From: VRUE01 sp963717375
Lineage (GTDB): Bacteria; Actinomycetota; Thermoleophilia; Solirubrobacterales; 70-9
Reading direction: 5' to 3'
Length of the DNA: 64,000 nt
NCBI GenBank assembly: GCA_963717375.1
Contig: OY970329.1
Span: 682,001 to 746,000 of the forward strand
In this document: piece after piece, positions 50,620 through 60,429 of the stretch
Layout: every line of letters starts with the position of its first letter
How positions within the stretch are numbered: position 1 is the stretch's first letter
The notes under the pieces: generated by a model
Seen by the model: only the letters and a program-made list of their open reading frames with translations
The model's database searches: none
Told to the model about the DNA's origin: nothing
Program-made: the position numbers and the translations under genes

Positions 50620-51639
50620 GTGGAGTCACTACGAATGCAAGGTGGGCAGCTACGGGGAGTGGGCGTTTCCGTTGGGGTGTTGATTGCGGCCCTGGCGCTC
50701 GCCTTCATGCCGGCTCACGCGAAGGCGGCCTCGCCGGTGCTTGAATTCGTGACTCCGGGATCGGCTTTTCCCGTCAGCTTCACGGCCACCGGTGGGCCGG
50801 TGACAGCCGAACTGGCCGGCTTCGACTCGGTTGTGCACTGCACCGGGTCTAACGGCGCGGGGAAAATCACGGGACCGCGCTCGACTCTCTCGGACTTCGA
50901 GTTCACGGGTTGCAAAGCGCAGGGCGGCACTCATAACGATCAGGAATGCAAATCCGAAGGCGCCGATGCAGAAGAAATCACGGCCGAAGCGATCGAAGCC
51001 GACCTTGTGTACATCGATCAGGCAAAACACGAAGTCGGCATGCTTCTCAATCCGGACGGCGGCACCTATATGACCTTCAAATGCGGTGGCGAACTCGTCG
51101 AAGCGAGCGGCCCTTTCCTTTCCCCCGTCGGTCCGATCAACAAAGCAGTCACGTCCTTCACGGCGACCCTCAGCCAGTCAGATGCCGCGCAGACCCCCAA
51201 CGAATACGAAAACGCGATCGGCGAAAAACGCCACGCGATCCCGATGGGCAAAAGGGCGGGCGACCCGACGCCGGCCACGACCGGAGTGGAACTGAGCTTC
51301 ACTATCGACACGAACGTGTCGATTCAGATCGAGGCCGTCACTGCGGCGGAAATCGAAGCCAGGCGGCATGAGGACGAAGCCGCGGCCAAGGCCGCGGAAA
51401 AGAAGCGTCACGACGAGGAAGCCGCCGCGACGAAAGCGGCAAAGAAACGGCAGGAAGAGGAGGCCGCAACAGCGGCGGTGGTGAAGGAGCGCCAGGAAGA
51501 GGAATTCAAATCAGAACTGCTCAAGCGCGCCCAACTATCCAGCACGATCAAACAGTGCAAGAAGGCCCCGTCAAAACGCCAGCGCGTACGGTGCATAACG
51601 TGGGCCAAGAAGACGTACGGCAGCGCTAAACAACACTGA
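50620..51639 (+). CDS. Secreted protein with C-terminal charged coiled coil
   Basis: 339 aa from a GTG with GGGGAGG 7 nt upstream. A signal peptide (GVSVGVLIAALALAFMPAHA) precedes a beta-rich domain: SPVLEFVTPGSAFPVSFTAT, GFDSVVHCTGSNGAGKITGP and SDFEFTGCKAQGG, a motif set common in Thermoleophilia surface proteins. Residues 245-300 are an Ala/Lys/Glu coiled coil (AAAKAAEKKRHDEEAAATKA), and the tail has Cys-rich IKQCKKAPSKRQRVRCITWA. Function unknown; perhaps cell-surface. Confidence 0.78.
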   Translation: MESLRMQGGQLRGVGVSVGVLIAALALAFMPAHAKAASPVLEFVTPGSAFPVSFTATGGPVTAELAGFDSVVHCTGSNGAGKITGPRSTLSDFEFTGCKAQGGTHNDQECKSEGADAEEITAEAIEADLVYIDQAKHEVGMLLNPDGGTYMTFKCGGELVEASGPFLSPVGPINKAVTSFTATLSQSDAAQTPNEYENAIGEKRHAIPMGKRAGDPTPATTGVELSFTIDTNVSIQIEAVTAAEIEARRHEDEAAAKAAEKKRHDEEAAATKAAKKRQEEEAATAAVVKERQEEEFKSELLKRAQLSSTIKQCKKAPSKRQRVRCITWAKKTYGSAKQH

Positions 51640-51645
51640 AAATCA

Positions 51646-51719
51646 TCGGGGCGCCCGGATTCGAACCGGGGACCTCCGCCACCCAAAGGCGGCGCGCTAC
51701 CAGGCTGCGCCACGCCCCG
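51646..51719 (-). tRNA. tRNA-Pro (TGG)
   Basis: Acceptor CGGGGCG pairs with CGCCCCG, discriminator A; anticodon loop TTTGGGT gives anticodon TGG; T-loop GGTTCGAATCC. The 5' C typical of proline tRNAs is present. CCA is not encoded. It lies 6 bp after the secreted coiled-coil gene, convergent. Confidence 0.97.
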
Positions 51720-51791
51720 ATGGGGCCAGTGTAGAGGCGCTTCGCCCGGCGGGCCGCGCTCTCGTCGCGGTGCAACCGCTACTTTGAAGCG

Positions 51792-53078
51792 ATGGCCGAG
51801 GTGCTGCCGCTCAATGCCCTGCACTACGACCTCGACGCGGTCGGGTCACTGCAGGATGTCGTCGCCCCGCCCTATGACGTGATCGACACGGCGATGCGGG
51901 CCGAGCTGCTGGCCCAGTCGCCCTACAACGCGGTTGCCGTCGACCTGCCCAAGCCCTACGGCGAGACCGGGCCGCAGGCGGCCGGCGAGGGCGACCCCTA
52001 CGCCAACGCCGGGCAAACGATCGAGGCCTGGCGCAAGGCCGGCGCCCTGGTCGAGGACGCCGAACCGGCGATCTGGGCGATGGAGCAGGACTACACCGGG
52101 CCCGACGGCTCCACCCACACCCGCCACGGGGTTCTCGCCCGCGTCCGGGTCGAGGACTTCGAGGCGGGCACGATCCTGCCCCATGAGCGCACCCTGCCGG
52201 GGCCGAAGCAGGACCGTCTGGAACTGATGCGGGCGACCCGCCTCAACCTCTCGCCGATCTTCTCCCTGAGCACCGTGGACCCGTGGCCGCTGGTCGCGCG
52301 CGAAGTCGCGATCGAGGACGTCTGGGGCGAAGCGACGGACGCCGCCGGGACCGTGACCCGAATCTGGCAGCTGCGCAATCCCGGCATCCACGAGGACATC
52401 ACCAGCAGCCTCGCCGAGGCCCAACTGCTGATCGCCGACGGCCATCACCGCTACGAGACCGCGATCGCCTACCGCGACGAGATCGGCGGCGAGGGGGCGC
52501 ACAACTACACGCTGATGGCGCTGACCGGCCTCGATGACCCGGGCCTCTCGATCTTCCCCACCCACCGCCTGCTCGCCGGATTCGCCGACGATCCCGAGCG
52601 CCAACGCCGCCTCGGCGAGGGCCTGCGTGAGCTCTTCGACGTGACCGAGGTCGACGACGACCGCCTTGACCCGCTCGGCGAGGACGGGGTCGGCGTCTTC
52701 GGCCTCTATGACTCCCACCACAAGCGCGCCTTCCGCCTGCGGCTGAAGGACACGGCCGAGCTCGATCGGATCCTCGAGGGCGAGCCCGAGGCCTACCGCC
52801 GGCTCGACGCGGCGATCCTCGAGACCCTGGTGCTGAAGGGCATCGCCGGCCTCAGCGAAGACGACATCCTCGCCAAGCGCGGGCTCGGCTACGCAAAGAG
52901 CGTCGCCGACTCGCGCCGCCTGCTCGACGAGGGCGCCTACGACGTCGCCTTCATCCTCCGCCCGATCCCCGTCGACCAGACCAAGGCGATCTGCGAAAGC
53001 GACGCCAACATGCCACCGAAGTCGACCTACTTCTACCCAAAGGTCCTGACCGGCCTGGTCTTCAACCCGCTCGCCTGA
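51792..53078 (+). CDS. DUF1015 (SerK-related) protein
   Basis: 428 aa. VVAPPYDVIDTAMRAELLAQ, SPYNAVAVDLPKP, EQDYTGPDGSTHTRHGVLAR, GTILPHERTLPGPKQDRLEL and LLIADGHHRYETAIAYRDEI are hallmarks of DUF1015. Archaeal relatives include ADP-dependent serine kinases; the bacterial role is not settled. HHRYET is the most conserved site. First of a run of closely spaced plus-strand genes up to 55436. Confidence 0.92.
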   Translation: MAEVLPLNALHYDLDAVGSLQDVVAPPYDVIDTAMRAELLAQSPYNAVAVDLPKPYGETGPQAAGEGDPYANAGQTIEAWRKAGALVEDAEPAIWAMEQDYTGPDGSTHTRHGVLARVRVEDFEAGTILPHERTLPGPKQDRLELMRATRLNLSPIFSLSTVDPWPLVAREVAIEDVWGEATDAAGTVTRIWQLRNPGIHEDITSSLAEAQLLIADGHHRYETAIAYRDEIGGEGAHNYTLMALTGLDDPGLSIFPTHRLLAGFADDPERQRRLGEGLRELFDVTEVDDDRLDPLGEDGVGVFGLYDSHHKRAFRLRLKDTAELDRILEGEPEAYRRLDAAILETLVLKGIAGLSEDDILAKRGLGYAKSVADSRRLLDEGAYDVAFILRPIPVDQTKAICESDANMPPKSTYFYPKVLTGLVFNPLA

Positions 53079-53098
53079 GCGCGGCGTAGGATCGTGCC

Positions 53099-53665
53099 GT
53101 GGTGAAGATCTACACAAAGAAGGGCGACGACGGGACCACCTCGCTCTGGTACGGCGGTCGCATCCCCAAGCACCACGGCCGCACCGAGGCCTACGGCGCG
53201 CTCGACGAGGCCTGCTCGCAGCTTGGCCTCGCCCGCGCCCTCTGCGGCGAGGAGGAGACGGAGCTGGCGGCCGACATCCTGCGCCTGCAGGACGACATCT
53301 TCGTCGCCGGCGCCGAGCTGGCGACGGCGCCGGAAGCGGCGGAGCGGCTCGAAGACGGCGTCAGCCGCGCCACCGAGGAGATGGTCGCCGAGCTGGAGGC
53401 GCTGATCGACCGCTACATGAGCGAGGTCGAACTGCCGCCGCAGTTCGTCATCCCGGGCGGCAACCGGCTCTCGGCCCAGCTCGACGTCGCCCGCACCGTG
53501 ATCCGCCGGGCAGAGCGTCGTATCTCCGCCCTCGCCGAGGAAGGCGAGCTGGCGAGCGAGACGGTGATCCACTTCGTCAACCGCGCCTCCGACCTCGTCT
53601 ACGCGATGGCCCGCTTCGCCGACGTCGACGCCCCGGCGCTCTTCGAGGGCCGCCGCAAGAGCTGA
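53099..53665 (+). CDS. Cob(I)alamin adenosyltransferase, PduO type
   Basis: 188 aa. The N-terminal VKIYTKKGDDGTTSLWYGGR is the ATP-binding motif; FVIPGGNRLSAQLDVARTVI and RRAERRI carry the conserved Arg/Glu of the trimer interface. It attaches the adenosyl group to reduced cobalamin. GTG start, 20 bp after the DUF1015 stop. It implies B12-coenzyme use in this organism. Confidence 0.95.
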   Translation: MVKIYTKKGDDGTTSLWYGGRIPKHHGRTEAYGALDEACSQLGLARALCGEEETELAADILRLQDDIFVAGAELATAPEAAERLEDGVSRATEEMVAELEALIDRYMSEVELPPQFVIPGGNRLSAQLDVARTVIRRAERRISALAEEGELASETVIHFVNRASDLVYAMARFADVDAPALFEGRRKS

Positions 53666-53669
53666 TCCA

Positions 53670-54083
53670 GTGGCGCCCGATTCAGTCAAAGTCGTCGCCC
53701 GCCGCCACGAGGGCTTTGCCCACGACGTCGAGATCGAAGGCCGCCACAGGATCCGTGTCGACGAGCCGACCGCGGTGGGAGGAACCGACACCGGCCCCTC
53801 CCCCACCCGTTTGGTCGCCGCCGGCCTGGCGGGCTGCACCGCCCTGACGATCGAGATGTACGCCGAGCGCAAGGGCTGGGACGTCGGCAAGGTCGAGGTG
53901 GACGTCGACGTCACCTACGACGAATTCGCGCCGCTCTCCTTCGCCGTCACCCTGCGCCTGCCGGCCGAGCTGAGCGACGAGCAGCGCCAGCGCCTGCTCG
54001 TCGTCGCCGCCAAGTGCCCCGTCCACAAACTCCTGGTGGGCGAAACCCTGGTCACCGTCTCCGACCAGGTCGAGACGCTCTGA
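53670..54083 (+). CDS. OsmC/Ohr family peroxidase-like protein
   Basis: 137 aa. LAGCTALTIEMYAERKGWDV and VVAAKCPVHKLL hold the two redox cysteines. The family reduces organic hydroperoxides or acts in stress. GTG start 4 bp after the adenosyltransferase stop; its TGA overlaps the next ATG. Confidence 0.92.
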   Translation: MAPDSVKVVARRHEGFAHDVEIEGRHRIRVDEPTAVGGTDTGPSPTRLVAAGLAGCTALTIEMYAERKGWDVGKVEVDVDVTYDEFAPLSFAVTLRLPAELSDEQRQRLLVVAAKCPVHKLLVGETLVTVSDQVETL

Positions 54084-54895
54084 TGGACCTCGGGCTGAAG
54101 GGGCGTGCCTGCGTCGTCACCGGCGCCAGCCGCGGGATCGGGGCCGAGACCGCGCGGCTGCTCTGCGCCGAGGGAGCCGACGTGCTCTTGGTGGCGCGGA
54201 ACGAGGAGCGCCTGCGATCCGCCGCCACCGAGGCCGGCAGTGCCGGAGCCGAGGCGGGCGGACGGGCCGAGATCCTGACGCTCGACATCACCGCAGCAGA
54301 CGCCGGCGAGCGGATGCTGGCCACGGCAACCGAGCGATTCGGCAGCCTCGACGTCCTCGTCAACAACGCCGGCAGCGCCCAATGGCGCGACCTCGACGAC
54401 GTGCCCGATGAGGACTGGCGCGCCCAGTACGAGCTCAACGTGATGGCGCCGCTGCGGGCGATGCGCGCCGCCGCCCCGGCGATGGCCGAGCGTGGCTGGG
54501 GCCGCGTAGTCAACGTCTGCTCAACCGCCGGCAAGCGCCCCTCTTCGGCGATGCCCGAGTACTCGGTGGCGAAGGCGGCCGAGCTCTCGCTCTCGCGCCT
54601 CTTTGCCGACCGCTACGCGAAGACCGGCGTCCTGGTTAACGCGATCTGCCCCGGCCCGGTCGAATCGGAGATGTGGATGGAGCCGGGCGGCCTGCTCGAC
54701 CAGTCCCAGCAGATGTCGGGTGACGCGAGCCGCGAGGAGGCGCTCGCCACAGCGGGCTCGAAGCGCCCGATCGGCCGCCTCGCCGAGTCGAGCGAGATTG
54801 CCGGGGCGATCGCCTTCCTCTGCTCCGAGCGCGCCTCCTACGTCGCCGGCGCCGCCTGGTCCGTCGACGGCGGCACGGTTCAGGTGATCATTTGA
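54083..54895 (+). CDS. Short-chain dehydrogenase/reductase
   Basis: 270 aa. CVVTGASRGIGAETARLLCA is the cofactor loop, DVLVNNAGSAQW the NNAG motif, and the catalytic Ser lies in VVNVCSTAGKRPSS with YSVAKAAELSLSRLF supplying YxxxK; ICPGPVESEMW follows. The Arg in SRGIG favours NADP(H). ATG overlaps the OsmC stop (TGATG). Substrate unknown. Confidence 0.95.
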   Translation: MDLGLKGRACVVTGASRGIGAETARLLCAEGADVLLVARNEERLRSAATEAGSAGAEAGGRAEILTLDITAADAGERMLATATERFGSLDVLVNNAGSAQWRDLDDVPDEDWRAQYELNVMAPLRAMRAAAPAMAERGWGRVVNVCSTAGKRPSSAMPEYSVAKAAELSLSRLFADRYAKTGVLVNAICPGPVESEMWMEPGGLLDQSQQMSGDASREEALATAGSKRPIGRLAESSEIAGAIAFLCSERASYVAGAAWSVDGGTVQVII

Positions 54896-54899
54896 ACGG

Positions 54900-55436
54900 G
54901 TGCTTGGCGACTTACCCGTCCATATGACGGGAAACTCGCCAAGGCCAGTCGACGCCGCCGTCCTGCTGCCGCTCTACGGCTGGCCGGACGAGCCCGGCCT
55001 GATCTTCACCGAGCGCCGGGCCGACATGCGACGCCACGCGGGTGAGATCTCGTTTCCGGGCGGACGACGCGATCCGGACGACGCCGACTTCAAAGCCACC
55101 GCGCTGCGCGAGGCACAGGAGGAGATCGGTCTCGACCCCGCCAAGGTTGAGCTGGGCGAGGCGCTCCCTCCCACAAACACCTTCGTCACCAGCTACCGCA
55201 TCCACCCCTTCGTCGGGCGCATCCCACACCCCCAAGAGCTCGACCTCAAGCCGAACCCGGCCGAGGTCGAGACCGTCCTCACCTTCTCGCTAGAGGTGCT
55301 GCGCGAGAACTATGAAATCCGTCGCCTGGTTCGCCGCGAAGTGCCGATTCACACCCCGACCTACGAGGTCGAAGGCCACCTGATCTGGGGCGCGACGGCA
55401 CGAATCCTCAGCGACCTGCTTGACCGCCTCGGCTAG
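54900..55436 (+). CDS. NUDIX hydrolase (CoA pyrophosphatase-like)
   Basis: 178 aa. The NUDIX box is GGRRDPDDADFKATALREAQ followed by EEIGLDP; upstream HAGEISFPGG is the CoA-specific UPF0035 element, and LPPTNTFVTSYRIHPFVG follows. It likely cleaves CoA or acyl-CoA. GTG at 54900, 4 bp after the SDR stop; ATG at 54924 is an alternative. Its 3' end overlaps the convergent rhodanese by 4 bp. Confidence 0.92.
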   Translation: MLGDLPVHMTGNSPRPVDAAVLLPLYGWPDEPGLIFTERRADMRRHAGEISFPGGRRDPDDADFKATALREAQEEIGLDPAKVELGEALPPTNTFVTSYRIHPFVGRIPHPQELDLKPNPAEVETVLTFSLEVLRENYEIRRLVRREVPIHTPTYEVEGHLIWGATARILSDLLDRLG

Positions 55437-56275
55437 ACGTCCTTCTCGACCGGGACGCCGACGAGGTTGCCCCACTCGGTCCAGGAGCCGTCGTAGTTCT
55501 TGACGTCGTCCTGGCCGAGCAGCTCGTGCAGGACGAACCAGGTGTGGGCCGAGCGCTCGCCGATCCTGCAGTAGGCGATGATCGGCTCGCCGTTGGAAAT
55601 CACGCCCTTTGAGCTGTAGAGCTCGCGCAGCTCGTCGGCCGGCTTGAAGGTGCCGTCCTCGTTGACCGCCTGCGCCCAGGGCACCGAAGCGGCACCGGGG
55701 ATGTGGCCCGCGCGCTGTGCGCCCTCCTGCTCGTAGCCGGGCATCGCGATCAGCTCGCCCGAGTACTCCTGCGGGCTGCGCACGTCGACCAGGTTGGTGG
55801 AGGAGTCGAGCGCCGCGGTCACCTCGTCGCGGAAGGCACGGATCGAGGCGTCACCGGCCTCGGCGTTGAAGCTCGCGGACGGATAGCCCGGCACCTCGGT
55901 ACTGGTCTCGCGGCCCTCGGCGATCCACTTCTCGCGCGGCCCGTTGACCAGCTTGACCTTGTCGTGGCCGTAGTAGCGGAAGTACCAGTAGGTGTAGGCG
56001 GCGAACCAGTTGTTGCGATCGCCGTAGAGGACGACGGTCTGATCGTTGGAGATGCCACGACTGCCCATCAGGGCGGCAAAGTCCTCCGGGCCGAGGAAGT
56101 CGCGCTTGACCTGGTCCTGGAGGTCGGCGCGCCAGTCGAAGCCGATCGCGCCGGGGACGTGTGCCTCGGCATAAAGAGCGGGGTTCTCGTCAACCTCGAC
56201 GATGCGGATCGAGTCGTCATCGAGGTGCTCGGCAACCCAGTCGGTCTCGACGAGGACATCCTTCGCGTAGCTCAT
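55433..56275 (-). CDS. Tandem-rhodanese thiosulfate sulfurtransferase
   Basis: 280 aa with two rhodanese domains. The inactive N-terminal domain starts VLVETDWVAEHLDDDSIRIV; the C-terminal active domain has NLVDVRSPQEYSGELIAMPG and the loop CRIGERS with the catalytic Cys in PIIAYCRIGERSAHTWFVL. A loop ending RS is typical for thiosulfate rather than mercaptopyruvate users. It may work with the sulfur-linked SQR-like enzyme elsewhere in the window. Confidence 0.95.
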   Translation of the reverse strand: MSYAKDVLVETDWVAEHLDDDSIRIVEVDENPALYAEAHVPGAIGFDWRADLQDQVKRDFLGPEDFAALMGSRGISNDQTVVLYGDRNNWFAAYTYWYFRYYGHDKVKLVNGPREKWIAEGRETSTEVPGYPSASFNAEAGDASIRAFRDEVTAALDSSTNLVDVRSPQEYSGELIAMPGYEQEGAQRAGHIPGAASVPWAQAVNEDGTFKPADELRELYSSKGVISNGEPIIAYCRIGERSAHTWFVLHELLGQDDVKNYDGSWTEWGNLVGVPVEKDV

Positions 56276-56362
56276 CCGCCACCTCCGATTTTGAATCTAG
56301 TGAATTCCTATCCGAGTTTAGGAGTTTAGCTCCACGCGATCGTCGGCTTACGAAATGGGCGC

Positions 56363-56806
56363 CTACCCCCGAGCCCAAGCATCCGCATCGGCGATCTCAA
56401 CTGGAATTCGCCAGGTTCGCGATGCGGTCTCCACTGCCGCGGAGCCACGAGCGAGAATCGAGGGGGCAACCGAGCCAGCCGCCTCGTAGACGAAGCGCCG
56501 CACCGGCGTTTCGACCAGGCGTTCGAGAAAGCGTTCGAGTCGCGGGCCGTGGATCGCCTCAATGTCGGCGGCGGCCCCGGTCGCCGAACCGAGCAGCCAG
56601 TAGACGACTGTGACGTCGCCGACGAGGTCCAGCAGGGTGCCGGGCTGCAACGGATCGGCGAGCGCGGGCTCGATCCCCGCCGCCTCGATCCCAGCGGTTG
56701 CCTCCTCGCTGCGGGTCGTCCCCCGCACCGCCCAGCCCTGCTCGAGCAGCCGCTGCCCCAGCTGCCGCCCACGACAGCCACAGCCAACAATCAAGGCGCG
56801 CGCCAA
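56363..56806 (-). CDS. Short NAD(P)-binding protein
   Basis: 147 aa from a TTG. ALIVGCGCRGRQLGQRLLEQ is a Rossmann loop with the unusual GCGCRGRQLG, followed by GWAVRGTTRS, VVYWLLGSATG and RRFVYEAAGSV, so it is an atypical SDR lacking the C-terminal substrate domain. It begins 5 bp after the HxlR gene stop, so the two are co-transcribed. TTG at 56794 is a possible alternative start. Confidence 0.75.
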   Translation of the reverse strand: MARALIVGCGCRGRQLGQRLLEQGWAVRGTTRSEEATAGIEAAGIEPALADPLQPGTLLDLVGDVTVVYWLLGSATGAAADIEAIHGPRLERFLERLVETPVRRFVYEAAGSVAPSILARGSAAVETASRTWRIPVEIADADAWARG

Positions 56807-56811
56807 GGCGG

Positions 56812-57303
56812 CTAGGCAGCGCTGCGCTCGGCGGCCCGCCGGCGCTGCTCGTCGGTGACGCCGGGGCCCGGCCGGCTTTCGATGTTGCGGGCCTCGACCT
56901 CGCCGCCGCACTCCGAACAGGTGGGAACCATGTGGAAGGCATGGTCGCAGTCGCGATGCACGGTCTCCAGCGGCGCCCCCTCCGGGCCAGCCGTGTAGCG
57001 GTCGCCCCAGCGCAGCAGCGCCAGCAGGACGGGCTGCAGGTCAAGGCCCTTCTCGGTCAGGCGGTACTCGAAGCGCTCCGGGTGCTCGCTGTAGCGGCGG
57101 CGCTCGACGATCCCCTCCTCGACCAGGGTTGTGAGGCGCTGGCTGAGCACGTTGCTCGCCACCCCAAGGGACTCCTGGATCTCGTCGAAACGGCGGCGGC
57201 CGAGGAAGAGGTCGCGCAGCACCAGCACCGCCCAGCGCTCGCCAAGAAAAGAGAGCGGGCGGGCGATCGAGCAGTTGAGATCGGCGAATGCCTTGATTGC
57301 CAT
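56812..57303 (-). CDS. HxlR-family transcriptional regulator with zinc-ribbon-like tail
   Basis: 163 aa. The winged helix is clear: NCSIARPLSFLGERWAVLVL, RDLFLGRRRFDEIQESLGVA, SNVLSQRLTTLVEEGIVERR and FEYRLTEKG. The C-terminal 45 residues contain HRDCDH and CSECGGEVEARN, a possible metal-binding site not found in minimal HxlR proteins. Divergent from the MFS exporter, which it most likely controls. Confidence 0.92.
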   Translation of the reverse strand: MAIKAFADLNCSIARPLSFLGERWAVLVLRDLFLGRRRFDEIQESLGVASNVLSQRLTTLVEEGIVERRRYSEHPERFEYRLTEKGLDLQPVLLALLRWGDRYTAGPEGAPLETVHRDCDHAFHMVPTCSECGGEVEARNIESRPGPGVTDEQRRRAAERSAA

Positions 57304-57332
57304 CGCGACCAGTCTAGCCGGTGACTTTTCTT

Positions 57333-57372
57333 TTGCAAGCTATATTTGCTACCGTGACTTGCAAATTGCAAG
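57333..57372. promoter_or_regulatory. Divergent promoter/operator between hxlR and MFS gene
   Basis: A perfect 15-bp palindrome CTTGCAAATTGCAAG (57358-57372) lies 19 bp before the MFS start. A second TTGCAAG half-site is at 57333-57339, with GCAA-N7-TTGC at 57335-57349. The AT-rich TATATT (57341-57346) between them could be a -10 box. The layout fits an HxlR-type operator acting on both genes. Confidence 0.6.
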
Positions 57373-57391
57373 CCACTGGATTGGAGCGGCG

Positions 57392-58792
57392 ATGGAACAG
57401 CGTTGGAAGATCCTCCTGATCACCTCGGTGGGCCTCTTCATGGCCAGCCTCGACCTCTTCATCGTCAACATCGCCTTCCCCGATCTGGCGCGCGATTTCA
57501 ACGGCGCCTCGCTGCCGGACCTCTCCTGGGTGCTGAACGCCTACGCGATCGTCTTCGCCGCCCTGCTCGTGCCGGCCGGCCGCATCGCCGACCGGGTCGG
57601 GCGCAAGCGCGTCTTCATCACCGGTCTGCTCCTCTTCTCCGCCGCCTCCGCCCTCTGCGCCCTCGCTCCCTCGGTCGGGTTCCTGGTCGCCGCCAGAGTC
57701 CTGCAGGCAGCGGGCGGCGCGATGATGCTGCCCACCACCCTCGGCCTGATCCTGCCCGCCTTCCCGCTCGAGCAAAGGCCGCTGGCGATCGGCATCTGGT
57801 CGGCTGTCGGCGGTGTCGCCGCGGCGCTCGGCCCACCGATCGGCGGCCTGCTCGTGCAACTGAGCTGGCGCTGGATCTTCGTCGTCAACGTGCCGATCGG
57901 CATCGTCACCGCGATCGTCGCGATGCGGGCCCTGAACGAGGTACGCGAACCCGAGGACGGGCGCCCCGACCTGCTCGGCGCGGCGGAGCTGGCGCTCGGC
58001 ATCGCCCTGCTTACCCTCGGCATCGTCAAGGGGCCCGAGTGGGGCTGGGCCGACCCGCGCTCGCTGGCTGCCTTCGCCGGCTCGGTGGGCCTCGTCGTCG
58101 CCTTCCTCTTCCGCTCCGCCCACCACCACGCCCCGGTGATCGAGCTGCCGCTACTTCGGGTGCGCTCCTTCGCCCTCGCCAACCTCGCCGCCGCCGTCTT
58201 CTTCGCCGGCTTCGGCGCGATGCTGCTCTCCGGCGTGCTGCTGCTGACCGAAGTCTGGGGCTACTCCGCACTGAGAGCCGGCCTGGCCCTCTCGCCGGGA
58301 CCGCTGACCGCGGCGATCTTCGCCGTGCCAGCCGGGCGGCTCGGCGGCCGGATCGGACAGCGCCCGGTCGTGGCGGCCGGCGGCCTCACCTTCGCAACCG
58401 GCTTCGCTGTGATCCTGGCGACCGTCGGTAGCGATCCGGCCTATGCCTCGAGCTTTCTGCCGGGCTTCATCCTCGGCGGGACAGGCGTCGGCATGGTCCT
58501 GGGGGCCCTCCCCGCCGCGGCCACCGCCGCCCTGCCCGCCTCTCGCTTCGCAACCGGCACAGCGGTCTTCGGAATGGCGCGTCAGCTTGGCTCGGCGATC
58601 GGCGTGGCGGTGCTGATCGCGCTGCTAAACGACACCACCGGTGGCGACCTGCTCGCGGGATTGCAGCGCGGCTGGGCGTTCGCGCTCGGCGCCGGTCTCG
58701 CTACGGCGGGGTTGGCTCTCTCCTTTGGCCCCGTCGGCTCCCGCGCTCCCCGTGCGGCGGCCGAGCCGATTCCACAGGGCGAGGCGGCCTAG
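57392..58792 (+). CDS. MFS drug exporter (DHA2/EmrB type)
   Basis: 466 aa, about 14 helices. LFMASLDLFIVNIAFPDLAR (motif D1), LSWVLNAYAIVFAALLVPAG, RIADRVGRKRVFITG (motif A) and SAVGGVAAALGPPIGGLLVQ (motif C of antiporters) identify it. It exports toxic organic molecules with proton exchange. ATG at 57392 begins the first helix. Divergent from and probably repressed by the HxlR protein. Confidence 0.93.
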   Translation: MEQRWKILLITSVGLFMASLDLFIVNIAFPDLARDFNGASLPDLSWVLNAYAIVFAALLVPAGRIADRVGRKRVFITGLLLFSAASALCALAPSVGFLVAARVLQAAGGAMMLPTTLGLILPAFPLEQRPLAIGIWSAVGGVAAALGPPIGGLLVQLSWRWIFVVNVPIGIVTAIVAMRALNEVREPEDGRPDLLGAAELALGIALLTLGIVKGPEWGWADPRSLAAFAGSVGLVVAFLFRSAHHHAPVIELPLLRVRSFALANLAAAVFFAGFGAMLLSGVLLLTEVWGYSALRAGLALSPGPLTAAIFAVPAGRLGGRIGQRPVVAAGGLTFATGFAVILATVGSDPAYASSFLPGFILGGTGVGMVLGALPAAATAALPASRFATGTAVFGMARQLGSAIGVAVLIALLNDTTGGDLLAGLQRGWAFALGAGLATAGLALSFGPVGSRAPRAAAEPIPQGEAA

Positions 58793-58798
58793 CCGTGG

Positions 58799-59095
58799 CT
58801 AGGAGGGATTGGCGAAGCCGCGGCGGTGGCGCAGTCGCTCGAGCTCCTCGGCGGCGACTTCGTCGCGCAGCTCCTGCTCGTTGCGGTCGGCGAGCCCGCG
58901 GCGGCGGCGCATTTCGTTTTGCGCCTCGAGCATCTGCTGCACGTCGTCGACCTCGTTTTGAACCTCGAGTTCCGGCGAGCGGGTCGGCTTCCAGTCGAGC
59001 AGTTCGGCGTTGTTGCCGGTGTAGAAGTGCTCGAGCACGACCAGCACGCCGACGATGAGCAGCACCATGCCAACGGTTCCAAGGACGAAGAACAC
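58799..59095 (-). CDS. Small membrane-anchored coiled-coil protein
   Basis: 98 aa. One N-terminal helix (GTVGMVLLIVGVLVVLEHFY), then a polar tail with strong Glu/Arg coiled-coil pattern (NEVDDVQQMLEAQNEMRRRR, RDEVAAEELERLRHRR). Function unknown. Divergent from the thiolase gene across 45 bp. Confidence 0.7.
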   Translation of the reverse strand: MFFVLGTVGMVLLIVGVLVVLEHFYTGNNAELLDWKPTRSPELEVQNEVDDVQQMLEAQNEMRRRRGLADRNEQELRDEVAAEELERLRHRRGFANPS

Positions 59096-59140
59096 CGGTC
59101 AAGGATACGCCCGCGGCGCCGGTCCCCTTTAATCCCGCTG

Positions 59141-60340
<1,200 letters not shown>

Positions 60341-60355
60341 CCCGTCACCCAAGGC

Positions 60356-60402
60356 TTCCGGTGCGCCTTATGTGGTCATAGCCCGCATAAAGCGCACCGG
60401 AA
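60356..60402 (+). terminator. Hairpin after thiolase gene
   Basis: Arms 60356-60372 and 60386-60402 (17 nt each) match at 16 positions, with a 13-nt loop. It starts 16 bp after the thiolase stop. There is no clear T-run afterwards, so termination may be inefficient or Rho-assisted. Confidence 0.55.
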
Positions 60403-60429
60403 CGGGTGGCTTAGTAGCCTCGCCAGCCG

